DNA of 15,671 nucleotides from Deltaproteobacteria bacterium (GCA_016219165.1 JACRCB010000150.1:1-15671), one strand, 5' to 3'. Counted from the first letter of the stretch, positions 8,557-14,528 are shown. Numbers and translations: made by a program. The notes: generated from the letters alone by a model not told the origin.

Positions 8557-9105
8557 TCACCTTATGAATTCAAACTCGCCGGGGCGCAATTCAAAATCGT
8601 TTCCCTTCTTTTGAAACGCGAATTCAACAAAGCGCTTTTTAGCCAGTTCCACCGATACGGTAATCTCCGCCTCGCCCTTTCTCGGGGGCTTATCGCCCGC
8701 CGAGTAGTAATATACCGCCCTCAGCCTGTGTATCCCGTCTATCGTCTCCCCGCTGTAGAGCTCCTGGCGGCCACCTTTTTTCATCGCGTCGTTTTCGGGA
8801 GGGGTATAGATATGGCTTGCAAGCAACCTGCCGTTATCCGTAACCTCTATGGATACGAGGGAAGCGTCGGCATCACGTCCTGTAACGGTAAGGATGAGCG
8901 AGGTCTGCGGAAACTCCTTTATATATTCCTCAAGTTTCCTCAATTCTTCATCCACAAGCCTGTATTCCTTGTCCAGACGGATAATCATTTCCTTCAAACT
9001 CTCCTCCTTTTGCGGGATTTTCGGAACCTGACTCTCCGCAAAAGAAGGCACGGCGCTGTTAAAAAAAACAAATAACGATATTAGAGGGACAATAAAATTC
9101 TTCAT
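8557..9105 (-). CDS. Secreted protein, coiled coil plus beta domain; first clear gene of the motor operon
   Basis: The 182-aa protein has a clear signal peptide (residues 1-23, ending PSFA). A charged heptad-like helix follows (about 34-66, KEESLKEMIIRLDKEYRLVD and onward), then a beta-rich domain (about 68-182) with YTPPEND, LYSGETIDGIHRLRAVYYY and GEAEITVSVELA. I cannot assign a named family. The beta part, with a ligand-like loop and repeated I/V alternation, suggests a small Ig-like or sandwich fold, which is inference. It lies at the head of the nine-gene operon; a GGGAG Shine-Dalgarno is about nine bases before the ATG. A GltF-like accessory role is possible by position, but sequence support is lacking. 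Confidence 0.82.
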   Translation of the reverse strand: MKNFIVPLISLFVFFNSAVPSFAESQVPKIPQKEESLKEMIIRLDKEYRLVDEELRKLEEYIKEFPQTSLILTVTGRDADASLVSIEVTDNGRLLASHIYTPPENDAMKKGGRQELYSGETIDGIHRLRAVYYYSAGDKPPRKGEAEITVSVELAKKRFVEFAFQKKGNDFELRPGEFEFIR

Positions 9106-9453
9106 TCCATTATACTCCCTTTTCCGGAAGATGAGGGAGACGCTTCATGAGCGGCCCCGAAATTCCATGAAACCGTAAACAACCGCGCCATTCCCATAGC
9201 GCTAAAGGAATGTATACATAGCGGCGCGCCTGCGTCGACGCCTCGCGGCGCGGCATTGAACCCGTTAACCGGCCAATCTGTGGAGGAGGTTTTTATAAAA
9301 CTAAAATCTTGGGAGGAAGGTTCTATAGACTCCGCCGAGGGTCCATTGTCCGCACTCTTTATCAGAACCCAGAGGTTTTTCAACTGTTGCACCCGCCCCC
9401 CCTAAACCTATTCCCTTCAAACAAGAGCTGAAATACGCATGGGTAACAACCAC

Positions 9454-9462
9454 TTATCCACA
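9454..9462 (+). promoter_or_regulatory. Single DnaA-box-like 9-mer TTATCCACA
   Basis: The nonamer is identical to the E. coli high-affinity DnaA-box consensus. It sits just downstream of the operon -10 element, at the predicted transcription start. Only one copy is seen, so this is not an origin; it could be chance or a DnaA-responsive site. Confidence 0.35.
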
Positions 9463-9469
9463 ATATACA

Positions 9470-9498
9470 ATTATAAAAAATAGAAGCGGCAGGGTCAA
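9470..9498 (-). promoter_or_regulatory. Sigma-70 promoter of the motor operon
   Basis: On the minus strand, TTGACC (9498-9493) and TATAAT (9475-9470) are separated by exactly 17 bp. This matches the housekeeping consensus at 11 of 12 positions. Transcription would start near 9463, about 358 bases before the first clear start codon. Confidence 0.7.
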
Positions 9499-9572
9499 GG
9501 ACAAAAACTATCAAGACCGTTTCCCAAACAGCGGTTGAAAAACCATCCAACGATTTACATCGTAAAAAAATT

Positions 9573-9944
9573 GTGGTAACTTCAGGGGTGTGCCCTGAAG
9601 ATACTAATAGAAAGAGAACGACCAACAGGATCGTTTTCAGATACACCGTAAGATACGGCCCCAGAAAACCGCCCGAATTCGTCTCTTTTGTTACAAACCT
9701 CTCTGACACCGGCCTCTGCATAAAGACAAACAATGTCTTCAGCCCCGGCACCCACATCTACATGGTGATAGAGTTGCCGGGGAACCTCTCCTTCAATGCC
9801 GAGGGGACAGTAATGTGGGCCAAAAAAGCCCCGCCCGGCCTGGTCAGGCACGTAAAAAACGGCATGGGGATAAAGTTCACACAGGTCGATGATGGGCTTT
9901 TAACGATATACAGGACAAAAAAAGGGCGGGTAGAACGGCCATAG
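9573..9944 (+). CDS. PilZ-domain c-di-GMP-binding protein
   Basis: The 123-aa protein is a stand-alone PilZ domain. The two c-di-GMP-binding signatures are present: RxxxR as RTTNR (residues 15-19) and [D/N]xSxxG as NLSDTG (42-47). The tail GMGIKFTQVDD (97-107) is the typical final beta-strand region. PilZ proteins of this size bind cyclic di-GMP and pass the signal to motility, secretion or polysaccharide machines by protein contact. The start is a GTG; it is the first possible start after the in-frame stop at 9474, and its ribosome-binding site is poor. The gene is divergent from the trans-envelope motor operon and converges with the transporter ATPase gene, ending 5 bp from it. A regulatory link with the motor operon is plausible but not shown by the sequence. 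Confidence 0.9.
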   Translation: MVTSGVCPEDTNRKRTTNRIVFRYTVRYGPRKPPEFVSFVTNLSDTGLCIKTNNVFSPGTHIYMVIELPGNLSFNAEGTVMWAKKAPPGLVRHVKNGMGIKFTQVDDGLLTIYRTKKGRVERP

Positions 9945-9949
9945 TCCTT

Positions 9950-10756
9950 CTACTCGTGTTCGTCGTGGATGGAAAACGGGCCGTGACTGTGCCTGTGTAT
10001 AATCTCCCCGTGCCTGTGCGCATGCTCATGTATCAGATTGGCGCCGAGGAGAAGTTCCTTGTTGCCGAGTATATGCTCCGCCGAACCAACGGACGCAATA
10101 GTGTGGGATTCGCCGAGTATGACCACCCTGTCAGAGAGGTCTGCGGCGAGGCTCAAGTCATGTGTTGCTATTATGCAGGTCTTCCCGATTTTTTTCAATT
10201 CCGCAAGGACCTCAATGAGCCATACCTGGGTCTTCGGGTCGAGCCCTGTTGTGGGTTCGTCCAAGAGAAGGACCTCCGGGTTTATCGAAAGGACGGAACC
10301 TATTGCGACCTTTTTCTTCTCGCCCGTGGAGAGCGTGTAGGGGGGCCTCTCTTTCAAGTGGGAAAGGCCGAGGAACGTAAGCGTATCCTCAACCCTCTTT
10401 ACCACTTCTTTTCCGGAGAGTCCTATCTGCAGGGGCCCGAAGGCGACCTCGTCAAAGACCGTGGGAGAAAAAAGCTGGACGTCCGGCTCGGAGAACACAA
10501 AACCCACGCGCTCCCTAAGGGCCTTCAGATTGACAGCGTCCCCCAGAGACATCCCGAAAAACATAACCCTGCCGGAGGAAGGAAAGATAAGCCCGTCGAG
10601 GAGCTTTAAAAGGGTGGATTTACCGGCCCCGTTCGCCCCTAAAACAGAGATACTCTCGCCCCGGAGGACATTAAGGTCGATGTCCTTGAGCGCCGCGACC
10701 TCTCCGTAAAAGCAACTCACCCGTTCAAGCCTGTAGACCTCTTCCATACCCTGCAT
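9950..10756 (-). CDS. cbiO: Cobalt/nickel ECF transporter ATP-binding subunit with His-rich tail
   Basis: This 268-aa ABC ATPase energises the CbiM/CbiQ complex. Walker A is GANGAGKST, the signature is LSTGEKKKVAIG, Walker B is VLLLDEP, followed by the D-loop (TGLDPKT) and the switch histidine in IATHDLS. The last 26 residues (about 243-268) hold nine histidines (for example HEHAHRHGEIIHRHSHG), a metal-binding tail that fits a Ni or Co transporter. I chose the ATG at 10756, which overlaps the cbiQ stop as TAATG and has GGAAGG five bases upstream; a second ATG lies three codons later. The frame extends 64 codons further upstream, but that stretch lies inside cbiQ. Third gene of the operon; no terminator is visible before the convergent PilZ gene. 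Confidence 0.93.
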   Translation of the reverse strand: MQGMEEVYRLERVSCFYGEVAALKDIDLNVLRGESISVLGANGAGKSTLLKLLDGLIFPSSGRVMFFGMSLGDAVNLKALRERVGFVFSEPDVQLFSPTVFDEVAFGPLQIGLSGKEVVKRVEDTLTFLGLSHLKERPPYTLSTGEKKKVAIGSVLSINPEVLLLDEPTTGLDPKTQVWLIEVLAELKKIGKTCIIATHDLSLAADLSDRVVILGESHTIASVGSAEHILGNKELLLGANLIHEHAHRHGEIIHRHSHGPFSIHDEHE

Positions 10757-11649
10757 TAGAACCTTCCGATGGACATGAAAAACACAAAAAATGCAAACCC
10801 GAGCCAAAGGTAATCCTTTCCTCTGAGAGGCACACTTGCGAAGACCTTTATCCTTCCCGTAAAACCCCTTGCCGCCATCGATAACGTAACCTCTTCCGAG
10901 AAATAAAGCGCCCTCTGGAGCAAGAACCCGGCCCTCGAGGAAAACCACCGCTTTCCGTCCCTCATGACGGCCGGGTTTATGGTCCTGGATTTCCTCGCAA
11001 GGCTCGTATCCTCGACTATCTTTAAGAGTATGAATACGTATCTGAAGGTCATGAATATAGCGGTCACAAAGAAGGCCGGCACCCCGAGCCCCTTCAACCC
11101 TCCGAAGATATCGGCCTCTTTTGCAGTGAGGAACAGCAGTGAAACCAACGAAGCCGTCGCCGTAACCCTCAAGATGAAGAACCCGCCCTGAAAAAGCCCC
11201 TCCTCCGTAAGCGCGACCCTCGAACCGAAGATGTCGAAAACCAGAAACTCTCTTCCGGCGGTAAAAAAATTAAAGAATACCGGCCAGATAACCACGAGAG
11301 AAAAAATAACGGCCGGAACGACCCTTTTAAGAAGCGGAAAAAGCCCCGCATGCGAAAGACAGGCGATAAAGATTACCGTAGATATGAGAAAAAAAAGCGA
11401 GATGGCATTATCCATGAATACCGCGCCGACAAGGAGAACAAAGACCCCTCCAATCCTCGCCCGCGCAGACACACCCTGAAAGAGCCCCCCTGCGGGACCC
11501 GAAGCCGGGTTACGCACACTGAGCATCTCCTTCAAGAAAGAGGAGACCGCCTTGAGGTTTTTTTCTATAAAACCCTCCCTTATGACCGCGCCGGCACACA
11601 CCGGTTGCCCGCCCTGCTTTAGCCACTCGGGAATCTTCAGCGTCTCCAT
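10756..11649 (-). CDS. cbiQ: Cobalt/nickel ECF transporter transmembrane (T) subunit
   Basis: The 297-aa protein begins METLKIPEWL, a usual CbiQ-type N-terminus, then has several membrane helices from about residue 60 onward. The two conserved cytoplasmic A-R-x-x-S-R/A-R-G coupling-helix motifs, which contact CbiO, appear as SLARKSRT and MAARGFTG. The T subunit joins the ATPase to the metal-binding S component CbiM. The start at 11649 overlaps the end of cbiM by 13 bp; the open frame extends upstream into cbiM, but that part has no family resemblance. Residues 48-55 or so (RNPASGPAGG) are encoded by a GC-rich hairpin repeat that also occurs in the 630-aa TPR gene, so this N-terminal linker may be an insertion. 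Confidence 0.9.
   Translation of the reverse strand: METLKIPEWLKQGGQPVCAGAVIREGFIEKNLKAVSSFLKEMLSVRNPASGPAGGLFQGVSARARIGGVFVLLVGAVFMDNAISLFFLISTVIFIACLSHAGLFPLLKRVVPAVIFSLVVIWPVFFNFFTAGREFLVFDIFGSRVALTEEGLFQGGFFILRVTATASLVSLLFLTAKEADIFGGLKGLGVPAFFVTAIFMTFRYVFILLKIVEDTSLARKSRTINPAVMRDGKRWFSSRAGFLLQRALYFSEEVTLSMAARGFTGRIKVFASVPLRGKDYLWLGFAFFVFFMSIGRF
11488..11510. repeat. GC-rich two-hairpin repeat, copy B, inside cbiQ
   Basis: CCC-TGC-GGG followed by ACCCG-AAGC-CGGGT. It aligns with copy A except for a shorter first stem and one base change in the second loop. It codes for the linker RNPASGPAGG near the CbiQ N-terminus. Confidence 0.6.
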
Positions 11650-12623
11650 AACCTGCCCACAAGATATATAACGAAGACCATTGCCGCGCTTCCTGAAAAC
11701 GCCGAGAGGATATAGCCCATTGAGCGGGGAACCCCTTCCATGCCGTAATCCGGCAATAAGCCGGCCCACAGGCCTCCGAGCCTCTGCATGCCTGCGGGGA
11801 CATAGCCTATGAATCCCGAAAACTCTCTTCCTGCCCACTCGCCCCACGGTTTCCCCGAGGCAATAAGCCCAAGGGGCGTCAGCGTTATCAGAACCAACAG
11901 AAAAACCCACATGGGGCTTACAAACGTCTTCTCTCTGCTTAAATCCTCCCCTTTTGTCTTAAACAGATAAGATGCGACAAAGGCAGTTGAAAGCCCCTCC
12001 AGGGGGCCGAAGAAAAGGATGTGGGGGATGAGCATGGCGGGAAGCGTGACCTGCAAGGGATAGGGGGCGTATAGGGCCCTTCCTCCCGGGTCGTGTTCGA
12101 GAATGGGTTGGATGCCCAGGATGAGCGCGGTTGACAGGGCGGCGATATTGACCGCAACATAACCCGCAACAAATAACGCCACCCGCCTCGTCCTGGAATT
12201 ACCTTGGGAATTACATCGGGAATTGGTTTGCCCGCGGTCTAAGATTCTAAAGACATAGTAACCGGAAAAACTCATGAGGAAGGCCATATTAAAGCAATTA
12301 ACCCCATAGGTCGTAATACCGCCGTCTGCGAAAATGGCCGCCTGAAGGAAAAGCGCGATACTGACGGCGAGAACCCCTACCCATGGCCCTACGACTATCG
12401 AGACGAGCGCCCCGCCTGCTATGTGGCCCGTGGTTCCGCCCGGCACGGGAAAATTAAACATCATTATCACAAAGACGAATGCCGAAGAAAAGGCGACAAG
12501 CGGCAGATGCCTTGCCTCGAGTGTTTTCTCCGCCGTCTTAAGCGCCTTATACCATACAGGAAGCATGACGGCATAAAAAAGTACGCATGTCCTGGGCCCG
12601 AGATAACCGTCGGGTATGTGCAT
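11637..12623 (-). CDS. cbiM: Cobalt/nickel ECF transporter substrate-binding membrane subunit with fused CbiN/PDGLE-like domain
   Basis: The 328-aa membrane protein starts MHIPDGYLGP; the N-terminal Met-His with HxPDG is the metal-binding hallmark of CbiM/NikM. GGTTGHIAGGALVSIVVGPW (about residues 62-81) is the second family motif. The C-terminal 90 residues (FLLVLITLTPLGL, then LLPDYGMEG, then a last helix) match the CbiN/NikN PDGLE type of domain, so CbiM and N are fused in one chain. This permits Ni or Co uptake, but sequence alone does not decide which. A GGGAGGAG Shine-Dalgarno precedes the ATG. The cytoplasmic linker between membrane helices contains a 12-bp tandem triplication. The leader is too short for a cobalamin riboswitch, which leans weakly toward nickel or a non-B12 role. 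Confidence 0.93.
   Translation of the reverse strand: MHIPDGYLGPRTCVLFYAVMLPVWYKALKTAEKTLEARHLPLVAFSSAFVFVIMMFNFPVPGGTTGHIAGGALVSIVVGPWVGVLAVSIALFLQAAIFADGGITTYGVNCFNMAFLMSFSGYYVFRILDRGQTNSRCNSQGNSRTRRVALFVAGYVAVNIAALSTALILGIQPILEHDPGGRALYAPYPLQVTLPAMLIPHILFFGPLEGLSTAFVASYLFKTKGEDLSREKTFVSPMWVFLLVLITLTPLGLIASGKPWGEWAGREFSGFIGYVPAGMQRLGGLWAGLLPDYGMEGVPRSMGYILSAFSGSAAMVFVIYLVGRLWRR
12193..12228. repeat. 12-bp tandem repeat, three copies, inside cbiM
   Basis: Three imperfect 12-bp units (ctggaattacct, tgggaattacat, cgggaattggtt) lie in phase with the cbiM frame. They encode an NSR-x type unit three times (NSRC, NSQG, NSRT) in a hydrophilic linker between membrane helices. Confidence 0.75.
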
Positions 12624-12698
12624 CGCCCCGCACTCCTCCCTTCAAGGACTTTAAACCCCTTTTTCCCAAAGTTTTTAATCGGGTGCTCGCCGTCGGAG

Positions 12699-12704
12699 AT
12701 TATA
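12699..12704 (-). promoter_or_regulatory. Putative -10 element for cbiMQO
   Basis: A perfect TATAAT on the minus strand, 76 bases before the cbiM start. The -35 position (about 12722-12727) falls in the T tract and arm of the upstream terminator and is poor. The only room for a local promoter is 12624-12722. Confidence 0.35.
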
Positions 12705-12715
12705 CGTCTGCTTTC

Positions 12716-12747
12716 AAAAAAAGAAAAGGGAGATAATCTCCCTTTTC
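12716..12747 (-). terminator. Rho-independent terminator after the sigma factor gene
   Basis: On the minus strand, an 11-bp perfect stem (12747-12737 with 12733-12723, GAAAAGGGAGA) with a 3-nt loop is followed directly by a T-rich tract (12722-12716). It ends transcripts of the prx-sigma operon before cbiM. Confidence 0.85.
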
Positions 12748-12751
12748 AGAA

Positions 12752-12821
12752 GCCCAGCACCACTCTGGACAGCGCCACCTCTATAACATTCAAGACTTTT
12801 GTGTCCAGAGTGGTGCTGGGC
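12752..12821. repeat. 70-bp element bounded by a perfect 20-bp inverted repeat
   Basis: Arms GCCCAGCACCACTCTGGACA (12752-12771) and its exact reverse complement (12802-12821) flank a 30-bp spacer. The element lies 6 bp past the sigma factor stop and just ahead of the intrinsic terminator. It has no T tract and no coding sequence. It could be a dispersed palindromic element, a small non-autonomous mobile element, or an RNA hairpin protecting the 3' end. Confidence 0.8.
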
Positions 12822-12827
12822 AGTCCC

Positions 12828-13742
12828 CTATACCATCGAACTCGACGTTATGCTTCTTTCTTCCCCCGTCTTTCTCAGTTTAAGGAGCGCCTTCACTTCT
12901 ATCTGGCGTATCCTCTCTCTTGTAACGCCGAACTTTTTGCCGATATTCCCGAGGGTTTCGGCTTCTCCTTCGAGTCCGAATCTCAAGGATATAACCTTTC
13001 TTTCGTTCTTATCGAGCAGACCCATCCACTCTTTTATCTGTTCGCTCCTCCCCTCCCGGCCAATCACCTCGATGGGGTCCACGGCCAAGGCGTCCCCGAT
13101 TCTATCGAGAAGCGTTTCATCGGTGTCGCCATTGATGGTTGCGTCGAGGGAACAGGTCTTACGGCTTACATTCGAGAGTTTCTTTATGTATCTACCGCTC
13201 ACCCCCATCTTGGAAGAGACCTCGCTCGTTGTCGGCTCCCTCTTAAGTTGCCTGCTGAGTTCACCCGAAATCTTCGCCATCCTCGCCATATCGTGCGCGA
13301 CATGGATGGGCACCCTCACCACGGAGGAGTGTTTGAGGAGCGCCCTTTCAACGGCCTGCCTTATCCAGTAAGTGGCGTAGGTGGAGAATTTGCATCCCCT
13401 GCTCACCCTGTATTTTTCTACTGCCGAGATAAGCCCGATGTTGCCCTCTTCTATGAGGTCCTGAAACGAGAAACCCCTGCCCATATAGCGCTTTGCTATG
13501 CTGACAACGAGCCGCAGATTGGCCTCTATCATCCGTCGTCTTGCCTCCGTGTCCCCGCGCACGACCTTTCTCGAAAGGGACCTCTCCTCTTCTGGACTGA
13601 GAAGGGCGTATTGCCTTATGTTCCTGAAATAAGATTTTACCGAATCCGCCTCGGAAAAATCCATTCTGTGTTCCTTCCCATCGAATCCGCCGGTCGTGGA
13701 CCCATGATGCCTTCTAACGGTATCAACGCCTGAACTTTTCAT
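12828..13742 (-). CDS. RpoS-like (group 2) sigma-70 family RNA polymerase sigma factor
   Basis: The 304-aa protein has the full region 1.2-to-4 layout without the long region 1.1 of RpoD. Region 1.2 begins at DSVKSYFRNIRQYALLSPEEE (about 33-53). Region 2 contains NLRLVVSIAKRYMGRGFSFQ, DLIEEGNIGLISAVEKY, and the -10 recognition segment CKFSTYATYWIRQAVERAL (117-135). Region 3 runs from about 140 to 195. Region 4 ends in the -35-binding helix-turn-helix TLGNIGKKFGVTRERIRQIE (263-282). The length fits stationary-phase/general-stress sigma factors of the RpoS kind; a housekeeping role is less likely without region 1.1. GAGGAGG lies five bases before the ATG. It starts 45 bp after the peroxiredoxin stop with no terminator between, so the two may be co-transcribed and linked in stress response. 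Confidence 0.88.
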   Translation of the reverse strand: MKSSGVDTVRRHHGSTTGGFDGKEHRMDFSEADSVKSYFRNIRQYALLSPEEERSLSRKVVRGDTEARRRMIEANLRLVVSIAKRYMGRGFSFQDLIEEGNIGLISAVEKYRVSRGCKFSTYATYWIRQAVERALLKHSSVVRVPIHVAHDMARMAKISGELSRQLKREPTTSEVSSKMGVSGRYIKKLSNVSRKTCSLDATINGDTDETLLDRIGDALAVDPIEVIGREGRSEQIKEWMGLLDKNERKVISLRFGLEGEAETLGNIGKKFGVTRERIRQIEVKALLKLRKTGEERSITSSSMV

Positions 13743-13787
13743 GATGGCCTCCTCAGTGCCACTGCGTAACCCATACGGCGCTGCGAA

Positions 13788-14381
13788 TCAAAAATTGGCG
13801 GCCGCATACCTTTCTAACCCCTTCTGGGTCGGTTCCATCCCTGTTTCGCCTTTTTTCCAGTTTACGGGGCATACCTCGCCGAGTTTTTCATTGAACTGGA
13901 TTTCATCTATCACCCTCAAAATCTCATCGACGTTCCTCCCCAACGGCAGGTCGTTTACCGTAATGTGGCGGAGGCTGCCCGTTCTATCGATTATGAAGAG
14001 CCCCCTCAGCGCTATCCCAGGCTTTTCGAGCAAGACCCCGTATCCGGCGCTGATTGCCTTATTGAGGTCGGCCACGAGCGGGTATGTTATCTCGCCTATG
14101 CCGCCCTTTTTCCTCGGGGTATTTCTCCACGCAATGTGCGCATAGGAGCTGTCCACCGAAACCCCTATGACCTCCGTATTCCTTTCCCTGAACTCTCCTA
14201 TCCTGTCGGAGAGCGCTATTATCTCGGTCGGGCAGACGAACGTGAAATCCAGTGGATAGAAGAAAAGGACCACGTATTTATCCCTGTAATCCGAGAGTTT
14301 CAACTCCTTGACCGTCCCGTCGGGCATGACCGCCTGAGCCGTAAAATCCGGCGCCTCTTTCTGAATCATCGCTCCATCCAT
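13788..14381 (-). CDS. Typical 2-Cys peroxiredoxin (AhpC/Prx1 type)
   Basis: The 197-aa enzyme reduces hydrogen peroxide and organic peroxides. The active-site block FYPLDFTFVCPTE (residues 41-53) holds the peroxidatic cysteine C50, and the resolving cysteine C171 is in GEVCPVNW. Both are present, so it should work as an obligate dimer with inter-chain disulfides. A GGIG motif (near residue 95) like that of over-oxidation-sensitive types is present, but the C-terminal YF motif is not (the chain ends AAANF). The ATG at 14381 has an AGGAGG Shine-Dalgarno eight bases upstream; a second ATG is four codons in. It sits downstream of a perR-like regulator gene, the classic peroxide-response pairing. 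No alkyl hydroperoxide reductase flavoprotein gene is in the window. Confidence 0.95.
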   Translation of the reverse strand: MDGAMIQKEAPDFTAQAVMPDGTVKELKLSDYRDKYVVLFFYPLDFTFVCPTEIIALSDRIGEFRERNTEVIGVSVDSSYAHIAWRNTPRKKGGIGEITYPLVADLNKAISAGYGVLLEKPGIALRGLFIIDRTGSLRHITVNDLPLGRNVDEILRVIDEIQFNEKLGEVCPVNWKKGETGMEPTQKGLERYAAANF

Positions 14382-14409
14382 AACCCTTGCCTCCTTTTGT
14401 ATTTTTGTC

Positions 14410-14437
14410 TTTATAGTCTGCGGGATTCTTTTCTTAA
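14410..14437 (-). promoter_or_regulatory. Weak candidate promoter for the peroxiredoxin gene
   Basis: On the minus strand, TTAAGA (14437-14432) and TATAAA (14415-14410) are 16 bp apart, 28 bases before the start codon. An inverted repeat CTTAA-N10-TTAAG (14433-14452) overlaps the -35. No PerR-type box is evident here. Confidence 0.3.
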
Positions 14438-14481
14438 TATCTTCAACTTAAGGCCCGGCATGAAAACCGCCGTGAAAAAGG

Positions 14482-14513
14482 AAAAAAAAGAGCAAGGCGT
14501 GCTATTTGCACGC
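14482..14513 (-). terminator. Possible weak intrinsic terminator after the perR-like gene
   Basis: On the minus strand a 6-bp GC-rich stem (GCGTGC/GCACGC, 14513-14497) with a 5-nt loop is followed seven bases later by eight T residues (14489-14482). The distance from stem to T tract makes it a weak or partial terminator. Confidence 0.4.
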
Positions 14514-14528
14514 ATAGACAGACCTCCT

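Larger units (their letters stand above)
9106..9572. other. 467-bp divergent intergenic region with operon promoter and long leader
   Basis: This gap separates the minus-strand motor operon from the plus-strand PilZ gene. Its AT-rich half (9440-9572) holds a near-consensus sigma-70 promoter for the operon and a DnaA-box 9-mer. The other half (9106-9400) would be an operon leader of about 350 nt. That leader is open on both strands: minus, a 96-codon frame (GTG at 9392, ending 9102, overlapping the next start as ATGA) rich in Ser, Ala and Pro; plus, an 84-codon frame (9151-9402) without an ATG. Neither resembles a known family and I annotate neither as a gene. I see no recognisable riboswitch, including no c-di-GMP GEMM core. 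Confidence 0.6.

Noticed and set aside
9102..9392. 96-codon minus-strand frame with GTG start and ATGA overlap to the next gene
   Set aside because: Position is tempting, but composition is Ser/Ala/Pro-rich with no domain or signal peptide, and the opposite strand is equally open; reported as a finding and not as a gene.
9454..9462. Replication origin suggested by a DnaA box
   Set aside because: Only one box, no cluster, no unwinding element next to it and no dnaA, dnaN or parAB neighbours.
9380..9757. 125-codon minus-strand open frame
   Set aside because: It overlaps the PilZ gene, whose motifs are clear, and the operon promoter.
10757..10948. N-terminal extension of cbiO
   Set aside because: It lies inside cbiQ and has no ABC ATPase similarity; the ATG at 10756 has a good Shine-Dalgarno.
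11650..11910. N-terminal extension of cbiQ
   Set aside because: It lies inside cbiM in another frame; the usual CbiQ start METLKIPEWL begins at 11649.
12193..12228. Possible CRISPR-like array
   Set aside because: The 12-bp units are directly adjacent without spacers and in frame inside cbiM.
12423..13733. 436-codon plus-strand open frame
   Set aside because: It is antisense to cbiM and the sigma factor gene, spans the terminator and inverted repeat, and has no family resemblance; both minus-strand genes are certain.
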